A stretch of DNA of 62,000 bases. Origin: Branchiostoma floridae. Taxonomy: Eukaryota > Chordata > Leptocardii > Amphioxiformes > Branchiostomatidae. Each line of letters starts with the position of its first letter. The stretch's first letter is position 1. Shown piece by piece: positions 40,301-52,300 of this stretch. The DNA is taken from assembly GCF_000003815.2 (NCBI RefSeq), contig NC_049984.1:22905963-22967962 (forward strand), in the 5' to 3' direction. A program made the position numbers and the translations under genes. The notes beneath the pieces were generated by a model. It saw only the letters and a program-made list of their open reading frames with translations, was not told the origin of the DNA and searched no databases.

Positions 40301-43300
40301 AACGCCCGGTCCCCAACGGCATTAGCCTATGGGGCCCTGCTATCTCATGCCCTATCAGTGGTTATTATGATTGTCGCCACAAACCAGCTGTCAACCAATC
40401 AAAGAATAGGCTTTTCTTGGGCTTTTTGTTGTCGCAAGCTGTCCCGCAAAGGCTACTGGGAAGCTATCCGAGCCAATCATGTTACGTATTACATGGCTCC
40501 ATCCTCCTACGCCCAATCCCCAACGGCTGACTGCCCATATAAGGGCAAGCTCATTAATATTTATAAGTAGGGCGCTCCCTAACTGGTCTGAGTGCACAAG
40601 ATAGCAGAGGTAAACACAAGTCGTTTTGACACGACTGTGGTCCCTCTGCGTAGGAGAATGCCGTCTGATGACTTTCCTTCTCTCTGAGCCCCTCTGGGTC
40701 CTACCATTCCATTAACTAGTGGGGGGGGTTCCACTTAACATGCAACACTTTATATGATTGTCATGCTTCTTTTTTCACAATGTTTTTCTTGCTGTTTGCC
40801 AGACTGCCCTGAACATCATCCACCTAAACGATGAGAGTGTGTCCATCACCCCCGAGGGAGACTATGGCTTCTGTATCAGCACCAACAAGGAACATTTCTC
40901 GTAAGTATTACAGGAATGATGTATAATGGGAAAGTTTGTGGGACTTTTATTTCACGGTAGGGAAAAAAATGGAGTGTTTGCTGTGGTTGAAACAAACAGC
41001 AGACAGAGGACACAGAAAAAAATTTTGTGCTGGTACAGGGCTCTAGCCAGCGTCCGTTTTTCCGTCAATTGACGGAAATTTGCTGTGTGTGACGGAAAAA
41101 TTTTAAAATCAATCCGTCAACCTTGACAGATTAAAGAATCTGATGAAAGCTCTTTGGTGGAAGCTACAGGCGGCTTGGGGACGCCGTCCTTGGCCGTAAA
41201 AGCCACACACTGTTTGTTTTGCTACTATTATGATTGTTGACAATGTGTGTCGGTGCCCTTTCGCATACGATAATCTCATTAAAACCCGTTTTTCAAGGTC
41301 TCAGTTCAGTCTCTCTAAATCCTGGAATAGTGTGCTCGCGATAATGGAAATTGGCTGACTGAAAAAAAATTTGGGCTGGCTAGAGCCCTGTGCTGGTATT
41401 AAGTTCACGGTAAAGAAGTTACCACAAAATAAAACTGTGAACATAAAACCTCCTCAAACATTTCCCCTTTCATAGTAGTGTTCTGGTATGATATACTTTT
41501 AATATCATTTGAATGCAGTGCAGCCAGAAATATCATGTTTATTTCGAGAAGAGATTTTACAAGCAGTATCATTTCACCACTGTGGTTTGGTGTGAATACA
41601 GCACATTCCATTACTGATACATTTACAAAACTTCTCTTCAATATCTCCACATTTTAATTTCTAGTGTTTTTAGTGATGCCTTTTCAAACTATGAAATTGT
41701 GTTAAATCTTTAAACAGTCTTTAAAACTTGGCATGCTAGATAGCTTTGTTTTGCTTCTTTATTTGTATTGTATATCTGGTAAACTGCCTCATGGCATAAC
41801 ATAACATAACAAGTCTTTACCCAAACCTCTAGTACCCAAGCCCTACCATTACTTTGACTGACAAGTCCTACACTGACTGACATGCAGTGAGGATGATGAT
41901 GATGATGATGATGATGATTACCCTGCACTGACGCCACATTCATTGCTTTAAATTCTTCCTGGTGATTTTCAGGTTCAGAGTACCCAACCCAAACCAGAAG
42001 GCCGGCGCCGACGTCCAGGCGATACGGGACGAGTGGTTCAAGGTGCTCTCGCGAGCGTCGCAGGATTACCGTCGCTCGGCGGCCCACGTGTATGACCACA
42101 TCCTCACGGACGATTTCTTCAACCAGGCCACCTCCACCACCACTGTGCACCATCTGACTGAGGAGGTGGGGGGGCTGGTCAAGAAGTTACAAGTGGTAAG
42201 ATGAGATTGTGGACTATTCCATTTGAAAAGTTCAGGGGTGATTGGGAAAATTTGAAAAATTTGAAAATGTGCCTTATTAGTTTTGGCCTCTATTCTCCAT
42301 TTTTTTCGATTAAGAAACTCACCGCTGATTTGTGGCAAGTCACAGACAAATCTTTGGGGCTGAAATGGAAAATGGAAAAACTCAGAGCACTGCCTTATCA
42401 GCCAATCTTGAACACATTTTGAACCAGATAACTTCAAATCTATGGCATTTTTGTCTCTTTTTCCCAGTAACTTTGCATAGATCAAGGACTTCAATGTCCT
42501 TGCTTCAATTATTTTATAAAAGTACTAGTATTCCCCGTGCACTCACTGGTATTTTCTCTTGAAACTTGTAAGTTGCCTACCACAAGTGACAAATTATATC
42601 ACTCAGAAGCAGAGTAGAAGCAATGTTGCTCAATTAAACAATCATTAAATATCAATATTCATTCACCTTTTTCCCTACTGTTATATTGACTTACTTCTGG
42701 AAGCAACCATAAAAAGGTAACAGTGCCGATAATTTTCTTCGCCTTTCGTCTGCAATTGATTCATCAAGTCACAGCTCCTTCTTATTGTGATACTTAAGGC
42801 TGCTGTTTGTTTGTGATACTGTAGGAACTAGAACAACTACAGTCCGTCCTCACCATACTGGATGCACAGGAGGCGACTGCACAAGTGAGTATACTAACTT
42901 GTTTGAGTTGTATCCCACTACCCCGCTGCTTGGCTATTTAGATCAAATTTGGTGGATCCATGGGCCAGATTTTGATCCTAGGGTTGGCCCTAGATCAGAC
43001 ATGTTGTAAGGCCAAGGGAAAAAATGTGTTTCCTGTTTCAGTCCTGAAAAAAATTAAGGTCTGTAAGTATGGTTTATCTATTTTTCTCATAATGTTTTAG
43101 GCTGGCCAAAACTTTTTTTATTGCAATAGAGTTGAACAAGAAAGCTGAAATGCATGAGGACACTTGTCGTTCAATCTCAAACTTTGATTTTATGCATAAT
43201 TGATACATTTATCCTTCATTAGATAGGACCAGCAGTGTTTTTACTTCAAAAGGAAGAAGGCTGAACAAAAATTCTAACTTGAAACTATGTGAAACCACTG

Positions 43301-46300
43301 CCCCCCTCCCAAGTCTAGGGTCAGCAGGTTTTTCTAGGGTAGGTAGGGAAACATAACATTTTCCCCCTAAGCCTAAGGGATTGCATTCATCATTTTGGAA
43401 GGTCCCTGTCCTTAGGATGTTAAGACATGATCCACTGTTCACTGTGCTTGTCGAAAAGAGCTATAATAATGAATTCCTCCAGTATAATGAACCTGTCAAT
43501 ACTGTCTTCTTTGTCACGCCCTCTCTGTGAGTTAACTCAGTAATTCTATCTCTTCTGTGAGCTAATTCAAAATAGTGTAAAACTATTTAGAAATCAATTC
43601 TACTTTTTTGTATTACAGATGACGAAGCTGAAAGAGATTGCCAGCAGTCTGGACAACCAGCTACGGGACAGCGGACTCCCTGGATCCCTGACAGACGTCA
43701 GTCAGAAAAGTTCCACCCTTAGAGACAGCTCGGACACCTCGGACAGTCTGAAGAGACAGGACTCCACGGATTCCTCGGAAGGCGAGTACATGGACATGAA
43801 AAGCCCAGGAATTCTTCAAAAACGTGAGAGCGGATCTTTTGCAGTTATCAGCGGAGAAGACATACAGAAAGAAGATCAGGAAACCATCACAGAAGAAGAG
43901 GAAACAAACGGAGAGAAGAACATTTCCGACATGTATTCTAAGGTCAACAAGGAACAGTCTGTGGTTCCCCCTCCTCTACCGATAAAGAGAAAGAAAAGTT
44001 TTGAAGGCCTAATAGATGGGGATAAGAAGGATGAGGATGCAGCTGTGGAGGAGAACGGAGGCGGAGACACGAAGGCAGAAGAACAGCAGGACCAAACTGA
44101 CTCTTCAGATGCCAAAGCAGACATTACAACCAATGGAAAACTGCCGATAGATTCAGCATCCCTACCCCTACCCCCACACCTAGTCCCCTCTGGTCTCCAT
44201 ACACCCCCATCCGGACCCCCCACCCCTCCTCCCTCACCGTTCCTGGCCAGGGGGAAGTGCGAGTCCCCCCCTCCCATCGGTGGAGGGGGCCCCCCTACTC
44301 CGCCTTCCTCGCCCTTCAAGACAGAAGATATGCATGACGAGATTTCGATGGACTCGGTGAAAGAACGGTTGGACTTGTCTGTTGAGATGGACAAAACTGA
44401 TGGCGCAGACAACACAGAGAATACCTCGCCAGAGATACAGGAGGCCAGTCCTGTCTCCCCACCCACCAGTCCAGCCTCCCCACCCCCTCCCACCAGTCCT
44501 GTCTCCCCACCCCCACCCATCAGTCCTGTCTCCCCACCCCCTCCCCCACCCCCACTCCCAACAAGCCCCATCCCAGCAGCACCGCCTCTACCTGTTTTCA
44601 ACAGGGGGTCAAGGGTCAAACTAAGGCCCTTCCACTGGACCAAAATTCCCACTAATATGGTAAGATGTTTACTTTATGATTGCATAGTTTAAGCTCAGAG
44701 TCTTATTAAGTGACAACATTAGGGAAAAAGTTCATCGCTTATAATGAAAGTTTGATAACAATGGCATTTCTTACTTTGTATATATAAAACCACAATAGAC
44801 CACAGTCTATCCTAGCAACATGTTTTGAAATTGTATTTTTGGAAAGGTATTTCAGAAACTATTCTACCGATATGTCGAAGATTTGTTGCGCAGCATTTTC
44901 CGTCTCTTTTTAAAAAAAATACATGGTTTAACTGTTTTGGAAGTCCTTATATTTCCCATCCAGGACAATTTAAAATTTTTCTGTTAATAGCCGCTTGAAC
45001 CTTATACATGTACCTGTATCCAAACCTAAACCAAGTACAATACAACAGGTGATAGATATAACAGGGCTCGAAATACCACCTGCATATGCAGGTTAGTGCA
45101 GGTAAAATTGGACCTGTATAGGTATTTCTAGTGTCTACCTGCACCTAACCTGCACTGGTCCATGTATTGTGTTTTATACATACATGTCCTATCATGTTGA
45201 TGTATGTGAATTATTAGCTGCATTGACTGTTACGACCTATTAGATAAACAAGAAAACATAGCAATGGTTCCTGAACAATTTTAGTATGATCCATACTTCC
45301 TAAATTCAGGGTGGTGCAGGTAGAGTTTGTCTGGTGCAGGTGATTTTCAATGTTACCTGCACCTGTGCAGGTATGCAGAAAAAAGTATTTCAAGCCCTGT
45401 ATAAGGAAAATATTCACTTAAGGAGATTTAGTTAGCCAAGGTTGCTTACTTCATCACTTTGTATGTATTTTGTTTCAGTTGTCAAAGACTATCTGGAAGC
45501 AGGCCCAGGACAGGAGTGCAGACATCAGTGTTGAGGTGTTGGAGAAAAACTTTGCACTCACCGACAGGGATTCACCAGACTCAGGTAGAATTCAACATGA
45601 AATGATGAGATCTATAGGCTTAAGCTTAAGGGAGAAAATGCTGCATTTCCTGAGTTTCAGTCCTGAAAAAGTTAGGGTAGGGAATCGCTTTTACTATTCA
45701 TTTTTTGCCGGTGCGTAGCACCGGCTATGAGACGGGAGAAGTGGTTGTATGGATGCATGGATGCATGGATCGGTCACTTTAACCAAATAGCCCTTCTATA
45801 CGTGCTATTGCGTAATCGCGCCAGCGTGGCCGAGCGGTCTACAGCACGGTATCTATCTTCCGTAGATCGTAGGTTCGAACCCCACTTGCTAAATTTTTTT
45901 TTCTTTGTTAGACAAATCTCATGTAGTGTTTTTTAATAGAAGAAAGACCAATTCAGTAATTCGATGTTTAAAAACTCTTTTTTCGTGTGATTTTGTTTAA
46001 CATCCTGGAGGCTTTTTCCAAAATACGCACCGGCCAGCTTTTTTCAGAAGCTTTCTTGTTTGGTAGATTTAAACCAAAGTGGCCAAACAGATAACTTTAA
46101 GCAAATGAATCTAAAGATGTCAGTGAGACCAAAAATTGTCAGACAAGAGGCACAGTTTTTTTCTTAGGCCTTACAACTTACGTCTTATAATGGCTGTAGA
46201 ATGACTCAACATCATGAAAAATTGCTTTCCAAGTATGACTGCAAAAGTTTTGCCAAAAAAAATTCTATTTGCTTGGATTTCAAATTTGCTTTTCTGAATT

Positions 46301-49300
46301 TCTGATGAAATTTCTACTTTATTTTGATTGTTTTTCTAAGCGGCCACTGCTGTGGTTCAAGAACTTACTTTACTGTTCCTTAACCTATTGATTCCTTAGC
46401 TCCTGTCAAGGTTAAGAAGAAGGCAAAGCTCCTCCTGGACTCCAAGATGGCGCATAACCTGGCCATCTTCCTGACTGGGTTCAAGGTTGGGCCTGGGGAG
46501 TTCACCAACAAACTGCTCATCATCGGAGAAGAGGAGGGAGGACTCACCATGGAACAGATTAATACACTCAGGAGGTGAGGAGGGATGCTAGATTAGGGAT
46601 CTCAACCGCACAGTTGAATATAGGGGGACCCGATGATGTGATTTGGAGCCCATATGCTGTGATTTGTAGCCCCTACGCTGTGATTTTTGTTCCCTATGCT
46701 CTGATTTGTATACCCTATGCTGTGATTTACATCCCCTATTCTGTGTATCCCTTATCCTGTGATTTCTGTTCCCTATGCTGTGATTTGTGGCCCCTACACT
46801 GTGATTTGTGTTCCCTACGCTGTGATTTGTATCCCTTATCCTGTGATTTCTGTTCCCTATGCTGTGATGTGTGTCCCCTATGCTGTGATTTGTGTCCCGT
46901 ATGCTATGATTTGTAACCCCTATGCTGTGATTTGTATCCCCTATGCTGTCATTTGTGTCCCCTACGCTGTGATTTACATCCCCTATGCTGTGATTTGTAT
47001 CCCTATGCTGTGATTTGTATCCCCTATGCCGTGATTTGTATCCCCTACACTGTGTTGTAGGCCCCCATGCTGTGTTTCAACCAGCATAGGAGGTTTTTCT
47101 GTTGTTTTGTTACAAAGGTAATAAATGTTGGCTTAGTTTACTGGTATTTCATTTTGGCCCTCAAAATGTAGTAAATAGTACTAGTGTTTCTGAGGGTTAC
47201 AAATTTTATATTTTCAGGGGAGAATTTCCCCAGACCCCCCTACAATGTTCATGCCTGTGCTGCTTGCCTCTGTGGCTTGCTGTGCCAAAAATGCCCCATG
47301 TATGCTGTGAAAAAATCCTGATGAGAACACTGAGATTATAATAGCAGCCCAGACTTTCCTCTCTGTCTCAGTTTTCAATGTCAATGTTTCTATTAGCATT
47401 TTTCTTAAAAATCCAAGAACCAACAAATAAGATTGATGTGGTTGAAATTAAGATTCCTTTAAAAGAATTCCTAGATCTGAACCCCAGTAAGACATCTCTC
47501 ATTGACGTCCACTCTCTTCCCCTCCCCAGATTCCTGCCCACATCAGAAGAGCAGGAGCTGTTCCGGTCGTACCAGGGGGAGCGTTCGGAGCTGGAGTCCA
47601 CCGACAGGTTCATGCTGGAGATGTGCAGTGTACCCATGGTGGAGATAAGGCTGGACCTGCTGATGGTGATGGCAGAACTACCTGAACAGATACAGGACCT
47701 CACACCGGTCAGTAGCATGTTGGTACCTCAGGGAAAGAGGTTCAACTGTTTGTGCATGTGTTAGTTCAACGTTTAGCTCAAGATTTGTATAATAAGCTTT
47801 AGATGGATTTGAATGAATTGTGGTATGCGTATTGAAGTCCGATTACAGTAGAAGCCATTTGCACACCTCATTTGCCAGCATAATTAACTGGCTTCTACTG
47901 TATTATCAGTATTTCAACATACTCTCTCTTCCTTCCTGGATGTTTTTTTGCATGATGGTTTTGGCCAGTTCCAATGACAGTGACACGTGGCCGTAACACT
48001 AGTATTAAGACATAAAAATTCTGCCTAGTGCTGCTGACTGACAGACTCTTATCATCTCTCCTAGACCATCCACACGACCTTGGGTGCGTGTCAGGAGCTG
48101 GTACAGCAGAAGCACTTCCACCAGGTACTGGAGTACATCCTGGCAGTGGGCAACCGGATCAACATGGGCACCACCAGGGGAGCGGCTCGGGGATTCCGTC
48201 TGGCTTCTCTAAACAAGGTATGCAGTACTCCAGTTATCTTAGTGTGAACTCCAGGGCTGTCTCCAGCTTTAGAGTCTTTTCCATCCTATACTCATTGTTT
48301 GGGAGCCCAGAGTTATAGAAGTCGATATTCCCGTATACCCATGGCAAGTGAACATTCGGGTGGGAATTCAAAAGGACCTTACTGTATCTATATCTCCTTT
48401 ACACGAGTTGGAATGAGCCAAAATGCTGTCAGACTATAACTGTTCTTTGTCTATTCCTGGGTATATGTAGTGCATTCTAGACATTCTCACTGCATTCCAG
48501 ATATCCTTTTTGGCCACATTCTGGCAGGATTTGAAGTGGCTTGCCATTTCCGTTCTCCATCGAAGAAGATCAGAATGTTTCATGTAATGTTGGAATGCTG
48601 TAGATTGCGGCCACACTGCAGAAAGAATACACTTTGAATGCCTTTTGATATTTCTCCTCTTCAAATGCACCTCGAAAGTTCTGAGCATGACAAGAACATT
48701 TGGGATGGCCCCAAGAATGGGCAGAAATATCCAGAACGCAGTGAGATTTTCTAGAATGCAATAAGAATACCCGAGAATATACAAATAATACTCATTCTGT
48801 CAGAATTCATTCTGATTACCCCTCTCGTGTGAAGGGGCCTTCAAGCATTTACAGTTAGCTCAACTAGGTGCCACTTACAATAGAGCAAGAAAAATATGAA
48901 ACAATGTGTTCTCCTGCAGTTGTCAGAAACCTACAGCAGTGACAGGTCGTCCAGCCTGCTACAGTTTGTAGTGGAACAGATCAAACAGAAGGAGCCCCAA
49001 CTACTGGACGTGTCTGCTGACATGAGCTGTGTTCAGAGGGCCGCGGGAGGTAAGCTTGTACATACATTTCTTAAAGTTCTCATTGTAATCATTTCAATGA
49101 TGAGTTCCTTCCACTACTATTGTTTGTTCCTCTCATAATTGTGCTAAACAAATTTTTTTTTGACCCACTGTGTATACACTCAGTCAAACCTGTATTAGCG
49201 GCCACCTTTGCACAGTGACCACCTGGCCATTGCGGTCACTTTTTCTCAGTCCCTTGGTTTTTTCCCATTGACCTAAGCATTAAGAAATAGTCTGTAGTGG

Positions 49301-52300
49301 CCACCTATCCAGCACGGCCACGGCCACACGGCCACGGCATATTGCGGCCATACATACGAGGATTTGGAGTTCCCAACAGGGTCATTTTGGTGTATTTACC
49401 AACATTGTGCATGGAAATATCAATCATTTTTGGTAGATGTGACTTGGGCAGGGTCAGTTGAATTTTAAGACGATGGAGACAATGTTACTTGGTGAGAAAG
49501 ATTAGTGGGTACTGAAATCATGTGCTTTATTGCACGTGGTCAATTGATCAGCATTTCCTCTATAGTGGCCACCTGTCTACAGTGGCCACATTTGCCCAGT
49601 CCCCGCTATAGACAGGTTTGACTGTATGTGTGATTGAAGTTGTTTTGGAGATAAGAGAGCAATTCCTATGGATCTCACTCGCTAGCAAAAACCTTCAAAA
49701 ACAAACTCCAAACATTGACTTTTTGCGGTAGTTTTAAGTTCGCGGTAGCACCAGGTGCAGTTACTGCCATGGAAATATGTTCGCAGTGGTTTTAAGTTTG
49801 CAGTGAAGCGGCCATTACAATAACCGCGAACATCAAACTTCAGCGAAAGTTTCTGCATTTACAGTATTGTCCAGTTACCAAGGCTGGCTCGTAATGATAG
49901 CCTCTGGCTAGTTGGTTAGCCCTGACTGTATTACTTTTTATACAGCCAAATTTGGCCAACAATTTCCTTGCAGATAATAGATGTTTATGATATATATCGA
50001 TATGTAATAACTGAAACTGTCACGTTTATTTTTCTGACAGCTTCAGTGAAAGGCTTGATGGCAGAAATGGAAGGTGGGTATATCACTTTTGTTGCCTATA
50101 GAATATTCATATTTTGGTCATTTGAATTTAAGGAAGTTTAGTGCAGTTTAGATCCTTGATACTAGTAATCAAGATCTGTTTTGTTTCCCTCAGTGATGAC
50201 CAAGGACCTACTGAAGGCTAAGAAACATGTGTCATACATGAAGAAGAAGAAGAACTCTCCGTCCAAGAGAGACTTGGAGTTCTGTAAAGAAGTTGAGGTG
50301 AGGCTTATGAATTTCTTCCTAACAGCTTTTCATTACTCTTGCTATTAGATACCAATTAGTGACTATGTAGTTACTATGTAGGATACTTGGTTCGGCATGT
50401 ACATAATGTAGTGTGCATAGTGACTGAGAAGTTATTAGTTTGAATCCCGTCATGCTATTGGTAAGGGTTACAGTCCTGAGGACAACAACTGTTTATTGTA
50501 CATGTTAAAAAAGCGAAGGGAATTTCAGGGTACAATGAACCTGTAAATATTGTACATAGTGTCTGTCTTCTCTGTCAAGACCCGTGGAAGAATAGCTCAA
50601 CTGTACATTCGAGCTAAACTGGTTCGAGATCACTTTCACGTACCAAATACATACATTTGAAGTTGATGGTACATGTATGTAATGCGTTTTCACCTCTCTG
50701 GATTGTTATTTATGATTTATTTTGTGCTGTTTTCAGGACAAGATTTCATTACATGAAAAGGAAGTGAATGCACTGCAGAAACAATGTTCTACCATGAGGG
50801 ACACTTTCAACAAAGTTCTGGTGAGTATTCAGGGTTTTTTTTTAATTGTATATATGATACGATAGGTGAAAATTACACAAGAGAGACAGTTTTATCATAT
50901 CTTAAAGTTAACATATCGATTTTTGTCAGTCACAGAGGTCGGAATGGGCAATTTGTTTCCGTCTCCAGCTGCAAAATTCCATCGAAGGATGGAGGGACGG
51001 ATGCTGGCTACAACCCTAATTTTTGTATGTATTCCCCTAGGGCCTGTATGGGGAGCTGCCTGGTACAGACTCCCAGGAGGTGTTCTCTGCAGTGTCGGAG
51101 TTCCTGGCCAGTTTTGACATCGCCAGGGACAGGCTGAGAGAGGAGGAGGAGAAGAGGACCGACCCCAGGAAGAAGCTGGGCGCCATCATGCAGGGGTCCC
51201 TCGCTGGGGCTGCTGTCAAGTTGGTAAGGCTCAACCCATGTTGATACTTGGGTTACTGTGAAACATTTACCTCCATGAAAAATAGAGGTATTGTTTTTGG
51301 TGTCTGTCTATGTTTGGTGTTTTTGGATTTGTTTTGTCTTGAGAAGGCTTAGATGGATTGTGATGGTATTTGTCATGTTGGCAGGTCTTGAGGTTCTGGG
51401 CCTCTTGGCAGTTTTCCTTGGTACTGCAGCAGACCTCCTGGTGTTTGCATCTTATATGCTACACACGCTGTGGAGTTGTCAATCATTTGATAGTCATCAC
51501 GACTCTGACTTTATGACTGTTGTATCCAGTATTTGATTATACTGCTGCTGGGATCCCTGACACAGGGGACGGCAGCAGTCATCATACATGTATTAATTTT
51601 ACTGCAATCATCTAGCTGCACATTTTTATATTATCTTAGAATGTCTAGTACTGGTCAAGAGTAGACAGTTTTCAAATTAATGATTCTCAGATAACAATGC
51701 AGGACTTGTGTATTCTTAGCTCTTCTCTTTTCATCCTATTAGAGAAAGTATTTCTTTCTGTGGTCTTCTTGGTTGCATATTAATTTATTGTGTGCTAACA
51801 AAGTTTGTTTTGACCGTAGCGCTCCCCTACCTCGGACCACAGCGCCATGCTGACCTCCCTGAGGGACACCCTGCCTGCCATGCCTAGTCCTGACCAGGAC
51901 AACAGTCAAGGCCAGTGGGCACAGAGTAAGGAGTTTTCATTATAACCTTTGCCAAAGAAGTTATGTTTTCATTGTGTGTGTGTTGTTTTTTTTCAATTGC
52001 TTGAGAAGCTGTAACACAGATGGATCTTTATGACATTTGGCTCGCAGTCGGGAAAATGGAAGTAAGGTTCGATAATGGGCCTCCTGGTGGCTTTCTCTGG
52101 TACTGCAGTGGATCTTCCCAATTGTGTTGTGAACATTCTAAAATTTGGGACTTTTTAGTTACTGTGGTAGATTTGCATTTATATTTTTTTATACTTGAGG
52201 AATCATATCAGTATGAGTAGCCAGTGAAGGTTTAAGCACTCGATTAAAGGAACGAACAAGGCGAACCTTGTTTAACATATTACAATATCAGTGTATTTCT

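Noticed and set aside
41710-42153. 147-codon minus-strand ORF
   Set aside because: It overlaps the PH exon antisense and a GAT microsatellite (His run).
43876-44652. 258-codon minus-strand ORF, Gly/Val/Ser-rich
   Set aside because: It is the complement of the proline-rich FH1 exon, which reads with formin homology and correct splice phases.
45823-45892. Functional tRNA gene
   Set aside because: The acceptor arms pair poorly and the anticodon loop lacks U33; it fits a SINE or pseudogene.
46575-47013. C-V-P-Y-A-V-I repeat protein
   Set aside because: A 21-bp minisatellite in a formin intron gives the frame; the true exon ends at 46574.
48434-48784. 116-codon minus-strand ORF
   Set aside because: Falls inside a probable MITE in a formin intron; no domain match.
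51291-51536. Hydrophobic 81-codon ORF
   Set aside because: Lies in a formin intron without splice sites or start context; hydrophobicity comes from T-rich sequence.
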